Below are positions 36,683 through 44,454 of a DNA stretch of 64,000 bases, one piece after another. Numbering within the stretch: the stretch's first letter is position 1; every line of letters begins with the position of its first letter. The DNA comes from Clostridia bacterium (GTDB lineage Bacteria > Bacillota > Clostridia > Oscillospirales > Acutalibacteraceae). Location: the NCBI GenBank assembly GCA_017472225.1, contig JAFUQS010000072.1:1-64000 (forward strand). Direction: 5' to 3'. The notes beneath the pieces were generated by a model. That model ran no database searches, was not told the DNA's origin, and saw nothing but the letters and a program-made list of their open reading frames with translations. A program made the position numbers and the translations under genes.

Positions 36683-36716
36683 CAGGCTGTAAAAAACCAA
36701 GGTTTTTTACAGCCAT
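36683..36716. terminator. Terminator between the TSUP genes and ruvX
   Basis: GGCTGTAAAAAACC and GGTTTTTTACAGCC form a perfect 14-bp stem with an AA loop, followed by ATTTTTC on the + strand and preceded by A-rich bases for the minus strand. Confidence 0.85.
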
Positions 36717-36719
36717 TTT

Positions 36720-37130
36720 TCATTTTCGTGAAGCAAGGAAGGATTCGAGAATCATAACGGCTGAAACTGCATCAACCACATTTTTTCTCTTTTGACCTCT
36801 TACATTATTATCGCTCAGTGCCCTGTGGGCGGAAACAGTGGTGAGCCTTTCATCCCACATTACCGTTTCAATGCCCGTTTCCTCAGAAAGGTGCTTTGCA
36901 AAGGCTTTGCATTTTTCAGCTCTTTCCCCTTCACTGCCGTCCATGTTCTTCGGAAGTCCCACAACGATAAGCCCGGGAGAATGCTTTCTTGCATGCTCCG
37001 CAATTTCTTTTATGAGCTTCGGCTCATAGCTCTGAGTGATAACGCCTATTGGTGATGCGAGAATTTCCATTCTGTCACACACAGCAAGACCCGTTCTCAT
37101 ATCACCGTAATCAACGGATAAAATAACCAT
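36720..37130 (-). CDS. ruvX: Putative pre-16S rRNA nuclease / Holliday junction resolvase (YqgF)
   Basis: The 136-residue RNase H-fold protein shows the YqgF signatures ILSVDYGDMRTGLAV at the start, IVVGLPKNMDGSEGERAE in the middle and the late motif ETVMWDERLTTVSA. YqgF trims the 5' end of pre-16S rRNA and is also annotated as RuvX. ATG 37130 follows GAGGA and gives the normal N-terminus. It lies 10 bases after the class A PBP gene. Confidence 0.9.
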   Translation of the reverse strand: MVILSVDYGDMRTGLAVCDRMEILASPIGVITQSYEPKLIKEIAEHARKHSPGLIVVGLPKNMDGSEGERAEKCKAFAKHLSEETGIETVMWDERLTTVSAHRALSDNNVRGQKRKNVVDAVSAVMILESFLASRK

Positions 37131-37140
37131 ATAACATTCC

Positions 37141-39231
37141 TCACTGATTTTCAAGCTCTTCTATACTTGCATCAACCTGCTCAACAACATCCGTAAAGCT
37201 CTTGCTTTCAAGGTTATCATGAATTTCACTGAATACATACCTGAAAATGGTTTTTGCGGGGTTAGAAGAACCGGTATGAAGGTCCGTATCATAATCGTGT
37301 CCGTACCAGACAGCGGTTACATAATGCGGTGTTCCTCCGCAATACCACTTATCGTAGTTATCGGAGCTTGTACCTGTTTTTGCAAAGGTCTGGAAACCGC
37401 TGATTTTACTTCCGTAACCTGTACCGCTGCTGCTTGTTACAGCCTTTGTGAGCATTGAAAGCATGGTTGAAGCAGTTTCCTTTTTAATGGACTGCTGAGG
37501 AAGGTCGTTTCCGCTTTGAAGAACAACATTACCGTTGCGGTCTGTTACCTGATAGTAGCTGTAGGGCTCATAATAGCGACCGCCATTGCCGAAGGTTGCA
37601 AAGGCTGCTGCCATTTCAAGGGAGGTTACACCCTTTGTTGTTCCGCCGACAGCAAGAGGACTGAGGTCCTTATCCTTAACAGGGTCAAGACCGATATGGA
37701 ACATTTCATTGCAATATTTCATTGCGGCAGATGTTCCGAGCTGCTCTTTAAGGATTCTTACCGGTACGGTGTTAAGTGACCTGACGAGAGCTTCTTCAAC
37801 TGTTACATATTTACCTGAGCCGTAGTCACCGTTAAAGTTTCGGGGCCATTTTTTGCCCGTTGATTCAAGAACGATTGCTTCCTCAAGAACTGTTGAAGAA
37901 GCCGTTACAAGACCCAGATCAACTGCAGGAGCATAAACGGCAAGCGGTTTGATTGATGAACCGGGCTGCTGTTTTGCTCGTTCGTCTGTTGCACGGTTAT
38001 AGCCTCTGTTAGTGGTTTTTGCACCTACACCGCCCACAAGAGCAACTATTCTGCCCTGATAATCCATAATTGTCATTGAGGATTGAGGAAGGTTTCCGTC
38101 CTTATCCCTGCTTCGTGCAGTCGGGAAGCCTTCACGGTTTTCATAGGAATTCTCAAGAATATCCTGAACCTCAAGGTCAACTGCGGCATAAATATTAAGT
38201 CCGCCGTAATAAACCTGTCTCCATGCTTCATTATATTCATATCCGTATTCCTTCTGAAGGTCGGAAATAACCTGGTCAATTACATATTCCTCATACCATG
38301 AAAGAATTTCAACATCCTCGGAATTTTCCTGAGTTGTCTGCTTATATTCCTGAACAACTATCTTCTCTTTGAGAGCCTTCTGATACTGCTTATCGGTAAT
38401 CTTACCTCTTAAATGCATATAATAAAGGCAGTCGTTACGGCGTTCCATACAGGCTTCGTAATCCGCATAAGGATTAAGTGAATAAGGTGCCTTTGTGATA
38501 CCTGCTATGGTTGCACATTCGGAAATTGTAAGCTCGGAAAGCTCCTTGCCGAAATAGGTTTCGGCGGCTGTTTTGACACCGTAGCAGCCCGCACCGAGAG
38601 AAACCGTGTTAAGATATGCTTCAAGAATATCCTTTTTTGAATAGTTCTTTTCCATATTTAAAGCACGGAGAATTTCATTGAACTTTCTGAAATAGGTAGC
38701 CTCGTTGTCATCGGTAAGGTTTTTGATGAGCTGTTGAGTGATTGTTGAACCGCCCTGACCCGAATAGCTCGGATTTATCATAACACCGATGGTACGAATC
38801 CAGTCCACACCGGGATGAGTCCAGAAGCGATGGTCCTCAAGGCAGATGAATGCCCACTGAAGTCTTTCGGGAATTTCATCGTAGTCAATCCAAATTCGGT
38901 TCTCCTCACCGTGAAGACGTGCCAATTCAACAGTTGCACCATCTTCATCATAGGCATACATAATCGTAGTCTGACTCTGAGAATTCTTATAGGTATCAAG
39001 GTCAATTTCAATTCCCTCATTAACAACAGAGTCAACATGAGACAAAACTGTTCCGCCGACGGTGATTACCGTAAGCATACCTGCAACGAAGATACAAAAG
39101 AAAAACAGAAACAGTGTATAAAGCACAGGATGCTTTTTACGCTTTTTCTTTTTCTTCCCCTTTTTTGCTTTACCGCCTTCTGCACCCTTTGTGTTGGGTC
39201 TTGCGGCATTATTGTTTGAGTTCTTTGCCAT
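37141..39231 (-). CDS. Class A penicillin-binding protein (bifunctional glycosyltransferase/transpeptidase)
   Basis: The 696-residue protein has a Lys-rich cytoplasmic tail, one membrane helix (LYTLFLFFFCIFVAGMLTVI), a GT51 glycosyltransferase domain (ICLEDHRFWTHPGVD with the catalytic Glu; GQGGSTITQQLIKN; RKFNEILRAL) and a transpeptidase domain (PGSSIKPLAVY with SxxK, KTGTSSDNYDKWYCGG with KTG). It polymerises and crosslinks peptidoglycan outside the membrane. ATG 39231 is preferred because GGAGG is 10 bases upstream. It is the PBP1A/1F-type enzyme common in Clostridia. Confidence 0.93.
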   Translation of the reverse strand: MAKNSNNNAARPNTKGAEGGKAKKGKKKKKRKKHPVLYTLFLFFFCIFVAGMLTVITVGGTVLSHVDSVVNEGIEIDLDTYKNSQSQTTIMYAYDEDGATVELARLHGEENRIWIDYDEIPERLQWAFICLEDHRFWTHPGVDWIRTIGVMINPSYSGQGGSTITQQLIKNLTDDNEATYFRKFNEILRALNMEKNYSKKDILEAYLNTVSLGAGCYGVKTAAETYFGKELSELTISECATIAGITKAPYSLNPYADYEACMERRNDCLYYMHLRGKITDKQYQKALKEKIVVQEYKQTTQENSEDVEILSWYEEYVIDQVISDLQKEYGYEYNEAWRQVYYGGLNIYAAVDLEVQDILENSYENREGFPTARSRDKDGNLPQSSMTIMDYQGRIVALVGGVGAKTTNRGYNRATDERAKQQPGSSIKPLAVYAPAVDLGLVTASSTVLEEAIVLESTGKKWPRNFNGDYGSGKYVTVEEALVRSLNTVPVRILKEQLGTSAAMKYCNEMFHIGLDPVKDKDLSPLAVGGTTKGVTSLEMAAAFATFGNGGRYYEPYSYYQVTDRNGNVVLQSGNDLPQQSIKKETASTMLSMLTKAVTSSSGTGYGSKISGFQTFAKTGTSSDNYDKWYCGGTPHYVTAVWYGHDYDTDLHTGSSNPAKTIFRYVFSEIHDNLESKSFTDVVEQVDASIEELENQ

Positions 39232-39583
39232 AAGCAGCAGTCCTCCGAAAAGATTATAAAATGCGGGCAATGCGTATAACGGTACACATACCCATGCTAT
39301 TTTACATTATAATAAATCCTTAAGATTAAATCAACAATAAAAACAATAATTTTTTCCAAAAATCATAAAAATACAGCTTTTTATTGTGGGGACAGGTACT
39401 TTTTTATTCTTACTGAGCATATTTATTATTTTTACAGCCTTTTGAACCGTTTAAACATCAGATATATTTATATCTTCTTACAAAGAGCAGCCTCTTTTCC
39501 GTAATTTTTTGATTTTCATTCCATGAGCCGTAAACGGGTACCGCTTGCGATCTTCTTGTGATTAAGTAAATATATTTAATCTT

Positions 39584-39607
39584 CACCTCATAAAATTAGA
39601 TGAGGTG
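39584..39607 (+). promoter_or_regulatory. Hairpin that contains the Shine-Dalgarno sequence of sigK
   Basis: CACCTCAT (39584-39591) and ATGAGGTG (39600-39607) are perfectly complementary with an 8-base loop. The right arm is the ribosome binding site of the sigma-K N-terminal gene, so folding would hide it. The dyad could instead be a protein-binding site. Confidence 0.5.
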
Positions 39608-39612
39608 ATTTT

Positions 39613-39996
39613 ATGTTTGAGCTTATAAAAGCTGTATTCGGTAATCTTCTTTTCTTCTTTCTGCATCTTAAGAATGTGACCTCCTTCCCGAAGCCGCTTT
39701 CTGCCGAAAAAGAAAGAGAGCTGTTAACCAGAATGAAAAAAGACGGTGACAAAAAAGCAAGAGAAGAGCTGATTGAGCATAACCTGAGATTGGTTTCACA
39801 CATTATAAAAAAATACTACTCAGGATATGACGAGCAGGAGGATTTGATTTCAATCGGCACAATCGGTCTTATAAAGGCAATTGATTCGTTCAACGCAGAC
39901 AAGGGAACAAGACTTGCCACCTATGCGGCACGGTGCATTGAAAATGCTATACAAACAAGGTGGCTTCATTATATAAAAAATCAGGCAATTATGTAA
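39613..39996 (+). CDS. sigK: Sporulation sigma factor sigma-K, N-terminal part (interrupted by a skin element)
   Basis: The first 111 codons encode a sigma-K pro-sequence (MFELIKAVFGNLLFFFLHL) and region 2: PLSAEKERELL, EHNLRLVSHIIKKYY, EDLISIGTIGLIKAI, GTRLATYAARCIEN. The family then continues with EILM; here, after the core GAAAATG (39940-39946), the frame continues into foreign codons (AIQTRWLHYIKN) and stops at 39994-39996. The remainder of the gene lies at 56419-56772 in the same phase. Sigma-K directs late mother-cell sporulation genes; GAGGTG lies before ATG 39613. The truncated product would lack region 4 and be inactive. Confidence 0.92.
   Translation: MFELIKAVFGNLLFFFLHLKNVTSFPKPLSAEKERELLTRMKKDGDKKAREELIEHNLRLVSHIIKKYYSGYDEQEDLISIGTIGLIKAIDSFNADKGTRLATYAARCIENAIQTRWLHYIKNQAIM
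39937..39950 (+). repeat. Left skin attachment site (attL) in sigK
   Basis: ATTGAAAATG of the sigK 5' part is joined to CTAT of the element. The core (G)AAAATG at 39940-39946 recurs at 46174-46178 (AAATG) and 56419-56425 in the same orientation. The location, at the Cys-Ile-Glu-Asn codons, is the same as in the Bacillus subtilis and Clostridioides difficile skin insertions as I recall them. Confidence 0.85.
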
Positions 39997-40009
39997 CTGC
40001 CTGATTTTT
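39977..40009. terminator. Bidirectional terminator at the left end of the element
   Basis: AAATCAGGCA and TGCCTGATTT form a perfect 10-bp stem with A-runs and T-runs on both sides. It ends the truncated sigK transcript and, on the other strand, the glycan operon. Confidence 0.85.
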
Positions 40010-40046
40010 ATGTTTAAGGATATATCTGGTTGCACTTTATCATAAA

Positions 40047-42245
40047 TCATTCATTTATCTGATACCACTTGATTTCGTTGGCATCAAGGTGAAGCTCAAA
40101 GCTTGAGCCGTCACCTACATAAACTGTTGTATCCTGCGGCTCATAGGTGTTATTAACAACGCAGTATTTGTTATTGTTAACATAAGCGTGAACTTCAACA
40201 TTGTAGTTTGTTGAATACCAACGAAGAAGCTCATCTTCAGCACTTGCACTCCATAATACGGCACGGTAAAGAACACGGCTGTTTTCAAATGAATAGGGTA
40301 AGCCGCTGATGTAAACGCCTCTGCCTTTGCCGAAGGATTTAACTGCCATCTGCACTTCTTCAGCGTGTCTTACGGCAAAGGGAAGCTCTGTTGCATTCTG
40401 AATAAGAACGGTTGTGCCGTCAAGAGCGACAATATTTTTCTTGCCTTCACCGAAATCCACATTGCCGTTTGTATCGGCAAGAATAAAGTGTTCTCTGTGC
40501 TCCTCGGTGTTGTATCTGCGTGTATTAAGAGTAAATCCGTTTTCCCTTTCAACGCCGAGAACATCATCAAGCTGGAAGAATTTACCCTGCCATTGATGTG
40601 CTGCAGGCTCACCGACACCGATAAATCCGCCGCCGTTATAAACAAATCTTTTTATGGCGGTGATAATTTGTTCGTCAGCCCAATATTCGCCGCCGGACTG
40701 TGCGGTATCTGCATCACCGACATTGATAATGGTGTCAAAATTATCAAGTATTGAGCTGTCATTTTTAATATCATCAAAGCTGATAAATGATACATCAAAG
40801 GGTGCACCGCTTAAAGCCTCAATAACGCCGAAGTAAGAATAATTCTGTCTGTAATAAAGACCGTGATGTACCATATGGTTTGACCAGGAACGCATTTTAC
40901 CCCAGCAGTTAAGCACTGCAACTCTTTTTACACAGTAAGGTGTTACGCCTTGAATATTATCATAAAGAGTGCGGAATTCATCACATACACTTGTGATATA
41001 GTCAACAAATTCGGGAAATTTAAGAGCCAGCTTCAGATATCCGCCGTAGCCGATACGCTGAATGGGGCTTCTGAGAATAGCACGTCTTGCCGTTACCCAG
41101 TTTACCTTTGCCTCATAAATCGGGTCGCCGCCCTCACAGAATACATCGGGGAAGAAATAAGGTAAAAATCTGCCCTCGGTGTATTTAACATTTTTGATAT
41201 CGCTGAACAAACGGAGTGTAGAACCGTTACCTACGCTGCCGACAACCGCATCAAGTCCGATTGCGGCAAAGTCATCCATAAAGGGCTCCATGCCAATCCA
41301 ATGGTCACCCATAAACATCATAGCTTCCTTGCCGTATTCGTGAACAATGTCAACCATTTCTTTTGCAAGAAGAGCAACCTCACGCATCTGGAATTTCTGG
41401 AAATCCTTGAATTCCTTTGAGGGAATACGGTAGGTGTTGTTCATATAGCCCTGGTCAATGATGAATTCGGGGCGGAATTTATAACCGACCTCCTTTTCAA
41501 ACTGTTCAAGAATATAGGGGCTTACAGAGGCGGAATAGCCAAACCAGTCAACAAATTTTTCCCTTGCAAGCTCATCGAACACAAGGGTGAACTGATGGAA
41601 AAATGTTGTAAATCTTACAACGTCAACATATTCGTGAGTTTCAAGAAATCTGCGGAGTCTTTTTAAGGAATGAGCCTTTGTTTTCGGCTGACGCACATCA
41701 AAGGTAATCTGAGGCTCAACGTCCTTCCATTCATTGACAACAGCGTTATACATATGTACCGGGTCCCACATAATATAAGCCAGGAAGCTTACTGTGTATT
41801 CGTGGAAAAGGACCGGATTATTAACAGTTACATCGCCGCTTGCTTCGTCATAGCTCCAGCAGTCGGGAGAAACCGCTTCGCCTGTTGTACGGTCAATAAC
41901 CTCCCACCATCTTTTAATATCATCAAAGCTGTTTACCTTGAGCATATCGGGATAAAGATGATCCATAAGGTGAATTTTCAAGGTGCTTTCAACAGCAGTA
42001 TAAAAGGGAGTCATAATATACATCTGCTGAACCTCGTCAGGGTTAGCTCTTGCCCATTCATTATCCTTTCTTGTTGTGTAATAGGTGGCATAAATTTTTG
42101 CCCCCGTATCCTTCAACTCCTTCGGGAATTCTGTGCCGTCACAGTCACGGATGGCATCAGCACCCCACTTTTCAACAATTTCAAGTGTTTCCTTAACAAT
42201 GTCCGTATCGGTGGGAATTGTTACACGTCCTTTTTTAATAGCCAT
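40047..42245 (-). CDS. 1,3-beta-galactosyl-N-acetylhexosamine phosphorylase (GH112)
   Basis: The 732-residue protein matches lacto-N-biose/galacto-N-biose phosphorylases over its full length: MAIKKGRVTIPTDTD at the start, a TIM-barrel with FTTFFHQFTLVFDELAREK, MFMGDHWIGMEPFMDDFAA and TEGRFLPYFFPDVFCEGGDP, an amidotransferase-like middle domain, and a C-terminal beta domain. The enzyme splits Gal-beta-1,3-GlcNAc or -GalNAc with phosphate into galactose 1-phosphate and the N-acetylhexosamine. No signal peptide is present, so it acts in the cytoplasm. It lies 11 bases after the GH136-like gene, with GAGGTG before the start. It is the last gene of the element A operon. Confidence 0.93.
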   Translation of the reverse strand: MAIKKGRVTIPTDTDIVKETLEIVEKWGADAIRDCDGTEFPKELKDTGAKIYATYYTTRKDNEWARANPDEVQQMYIMTPFYTAVESTLKIHLMDHLYPDMLKVNSFDDIKRWWEVIDRTTGEAVSPDCWSYDEASGDVTVNNPVLFHEYTVSFLAYIMWDPVHMYNAVVNEWKDVEPQITFDVRQPKTKAHSLKRLRRFLETHEYVDVVRFTTFFHQFTLVFDELAREKFVDWFGYSASVSPYILEQFEKEVGYKFRPEFIIDQGYMNNTYRIPSKEFKDFQKFQMREVALLAKEMVDIVHEYGKEAMMFMGDHWIGMEPFMDDFAAIGLDAVVGSVGNGSTLRLFSDIKNVKYTEGRFLPYFFPDVFCEGGDPIYEAKVNWVTARRAILRSPIQRIGYGGYLKLALKFPEFVDYITSVCDEFRTLYDNIQGVTPYCVKRVAVLNCWGKMRSWSNHMVHHGLYYRQNYSYFGVIEALSGAPFDVSFISFDDIKNDSSILDNFDTIINVGDADTAQSGGEYWADEQIITAIKRFVYNGGGFIGVGEPAAHQWQGKFFQLDDVLGVERENGFTLNTRRYNTEEHREHFILADTNGNVDFGEGKKNIVALDGTTVLIQNATELPFAVRHAEEVQMAVKSFGKGRGVYISGLPYSFENSRVLYRAVLWSASAEDELLRWYSTNYNVEVHAYVNNNKYCVVNNTYEPQDTTVYVGDGSSFELHLDANEIKWYQINE

Positions 42246-42256
42246 ATTGCACCTCG

Positions 42257-43546
42257 TTAATCTATAATGGTAATTTTGTTGTTTTTGAGTGTCATTTTTC
42301 CGTGGTTACGCTTTCTTATCAAGGGAACACCCTTGCGCATAAAGAATTCGTTATCGGCAACATAAGCATCAGGATTGCCCGACGGGCTCAATATACCGCC
42401 AAGGTCATCATAGCTGACATTGTTCGTGAAGGTATTATTCACCGCCTCACCAAGGCAGAACATTATGCAGCCGCCCTCATTAAGGCGTGAATAATTGTAT
42501 TTATAGGTTGTGCCGTCACCTGAGTCGGCATCATAAGCCATACCGTCCTGATTAAGCTTTGTATCAACGGCTTCGTTATAAACAAGAAGCGCATCCTTGC
42601 ATTTCCAGGGCCATATTGCCGCCGCAACCTTACCCATACGCTTGCCCGGCTTACGGTAATAACGGTCATTCATTTCCAGAGCGCAGCTGTCGGATACATT
42701 ATGCTCAACAAGAGGCTTTAATGCGTACATGGGAGTGATTGCATCTCCGCCTATATTTTTAAGATAATTACCCGTAATCAGAATGTTTTCATTGCCGTAT
42801 TTTTTGAAGGTTTCCTCATCAAGAAGCTTTGTTGCAAAATCAGTATGACGGTATGTATAGCCGACTGCAATGCCCCAACGGCTGACATTTTTCACATAGC
42901 ATCCTTCTACGGTTATGCCGTCATATCTTGCAACGCCTGTTTTTTCTTCATCTGCAGGCTTGAAGGCTGTGATATAAATTCCGCCGTTATTCATATGCTT
43001 GTTATACACATTGCCGTTAACATCATGGATAAACAGATTTTTGAGGATGACGGAATGTAAAGTGCCTCTGTTCTGAGCCACAACAGCCACGCCTGTTCTG
43101 TCCATTTTATCGGGTGCGGAATAATCCTGCAGAGTTGTAAACTCTTGCTTGTTTGCAATTTCAATATCCTCAACAATAATATTCTCAACATCGTAAAGCA
43201 AAACAGATGAGGAAACATTACCCTTGTAAATGTGACCGCTGTAATCAAGAGGGACACCGTAATCCTGCAGCCATATTCCGTTACCGTTTGTGTTTATGAA
43301 GGGTGGTCTGTCCCCGTCGCCGTAGGAAGCAATTGTGATAGCTTCACCGTTAATATCGCCACAGCTTTTCAGATGCAGAAACTGATTTTCAAATACGGAG
43401 CCTTTTTCCAGCAGAATTTGATCTCCCGGGTTTATCGAAAGGCTGTTGATTTTATCAAGAGTGAGAAAGGGAGTCTGAGGAGATAAGCCGTCATTACTGT
43501 TGCTTCCGTTAAGAGAGCTGACATAATATAGCGTTGATTTCTTCAT
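42257..43546 (-). CDS. GH136-like lacto-N-biosidase (right-handed beta-helix)
   Basis: The 429-residue protein starts TLYYVSSLNGSNSNDGLSPQ and continues as a right-handed parallel beta-helix (ENIIVEDIEIANKQ, DGITVEGCYVKNVSRWGIAV, ENILITGNYLKNIGGDAITP). Near residues 334-341 DGMAYDAD presents two Asp residues seven apart, the spacing I recall for the catalytic pair of GH136 enzymes. GH136 releases lacto-N-biose from type 1 chains of milk oligosaccharides or mucins; the GH112 gene immediately downstream would cleave that product. No signal peptide is seen, unlike secreted GH136 enzymes. Alternative: another pectate-lyase-fold glycosidase. Confidence 0.75.
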   Translation of the reverse strand: MKKSTLYYVSSLNGSNSNDGLSPQTPFLTLDKINSLSINPGDQILLEKGSVFENQFLHLKSCGDINGEAITIASYGDGDRPPFINTNGNGIWLQDYGVPLDYSGHIYKGNVSSSVLLYDVENIIVEDIEIANKQEFTTLQDYSAPDKMDRTGVAVVAQNRGTLHSVILKNLFIHDVNGNVYNKHMNNGGIYITAFKPADEEKTGVARYDGITVEGCYVKNVSRWGIAVGYTYRHTDFATKLLDEETFKKYGNENILITGNYLKNIGGDAITPMYALKPLVEHNVSDSCALEMNDRYYRKPGKRMGKVAAAIWPWKCKDALLVYNEAVDTKLNQDGMAYDADSGDGTTYKYNYSRLNEGGCIMFCLGEAVNNTFTNNVSYDDLGGILSPSGNPDAYVADNEFFMRKGVPLIRKRNHGKMTLKNNKITIID

Positions 43547-43961
43547 CGTATTGCTCCTCTCTTATCTTTTTATAAACAACCATGCAGGATTCCTTGAATC
43601 TGAACCTTTCGCCATGATACCTTGTGAACAGATCTCTGTTATTTCTGAAATACTGTTTAAGCTGCTTTTTTTCAATAGGCTTATATATATAATTGTGTTT
43701 TATGATATCTTTTTCGGCAATAAAATCAAGTCTGAAGCGTGTAAGCTCATAGTCAAGATAAACAGGCAGGGTAAATTGCTTGAGACCATACACAATTTCA
43801 CCGTTTTCAAGTGCCTGACGTCGCTTTTCGTTTTCGGTGTTACATCTTTGGACTACAGCTTCAAGGCTGCAATCATCAATAAGTCCGATTTTTTTTGCAA
43901 AAGCAAGACACGCAAGAGCATATTGCCTTTGCTCATCGGTTGTGAAATAAAAGGAATTCAT
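43509..43961 (-). CDS. Small chaperone-like partner of the GH136 enzyme
   Basis: The 150-residue helical protein overlaps the start of the GH136-like gene by 38 bases. Its C-terminal half (EKKQLKQYFRNNRDLFTRYH, then RFKESCMVVYKKI) resembles the SurA/PpiC chaperone segment that precedes peptidyl-prolyl isomerase domains. GH136 enzymes need a chaperone-like N-terminal domain or separate subunit for folding, so this is probably that subunit. AGGAGAG precedes ATG 43961. It is the first gene of the operon. The assignment rests on context and a weak pattern. Confidence 0.55.
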   Translation of the reverse strand: MNSFYFTTDEQRQYALACLAFAKKIGLIDDCSLEAVVQRCNTENEKRRQALENGEIVYGLKQFTLPVYLDYELTRFRLDFIAEKDIIKHNYIYKPIEKKQLKQYFRNNRDLFTRYHGERFRFKESCMVVYKKIREEQYDEEINAILCQLS

Positions 43962-44004
43962 AATAACTCTCCTATTTGGCAGAAAGCCGTTATTCTACTT
44001 CTAA

Positions 44005-44034
44005 ATTATAATATATACATACCGATTATTTCAA
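44005..44034 (-). promoter_or_regulatory. Promoter of the element A glycan operon
   Basis: The minus strand has TTGAAA (44029-44034), 18 bases and TATAAT (44005-44010), about 45 bases before the first gene. Confidence 0.7.
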
Positions 44035-44039
44035 GTCTT

Positions 44040-44082
44040 GTTTTGATTTATTTGATAAATTTTATGCATTTATGATCAAAAC
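44040..44082. promoter_or_regulatory. Inverted repeat just upstream of the glycan operon promoter
   Basis: GTTTTGAT (44040-44047) and ATCAAAAC (44075-44082) are perfectly complementary and flank an AT-rich 27 bases that holds further dyad bases (ATAAAT/ATTTAT). Its position directly behind the -35 suits an activator. No regulator for the operon is encoded in element A. Confidence 0.45.
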
Positions 44083-44116
44083 ACGCTTTTATTATGCTGA
44101 GTGCGAATTTTCAGCT

Positions 44117-44296
44117 TTAACTTCTGTCAGCCAATTTTTCCATCACCATATTGAATACCCTGATTTTTTCACTCCGTGACAGGTCGTCACGCCCGTTGAT
44201 ACGGTCCGCTATTATCTCTGCCTGAATTTTTGAAAAATGTGATTCCAATTCATCCTTTCCCTCTGCAGTAGCGGGCAACACAGCATTTATGGTCAT
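44117..44296 (-). CDS. Small 59-residue protein divergent from recombinase 1
   Basis: An open frame from ATG 44296 to TAA 44117-44119, with AAGGAAGG 5 bases upstream, encodes 59 residues, largely charged and helical (EGKDELESHFSKIQAEIIA, SRSEKIRVFNMVMEKLADRS). It is adjacent to and divergent from the serine recombinase. Small basic or helical proteins near serine integrases are often recombination directionality factors, but no motif proves this here. It could equally be an unrelated host gene. Confidence 0.55.
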   Translation of the reverse strand: MTINAVLPATAEGKDELESHFSKIQAEIIADRINGRDDLSRSEKIRVFNMVMEKLADRS

Positions 44297-44454
44297 AAAT
44301 TCCTTCCTTTCAGAAATTTATAAGCCGAACAATAATATGTAAACAGGCTTATGCTTCATTCATATTTATCCTGCAAAAAAAATATGAAATAAAGAAAAGC
44401 TTTATAATAAGCTTTTATTGTTTTAATTGTAATTACACCTGATTCGGAAGGCAG

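Noticed and set aside
39568..39596. Sigma-E-like promoter (AAATATA, 14 bases, CATAAAAT) before sigK
   Set aside because: The -10 would end at 39596, putting the transcription start at about 39603 inside the ribosome binding site. The leader would be too short, so I do not annotate it.
39613..39996. Reading the sigma-K N-terminal fragment as a decayed pseudogene
   Set aside because: Both parts are intact, in phase, bounded by identical cores at the known skin position and next to a SpoIVCA-like recombinase, so programmed interruption is the better explanation.
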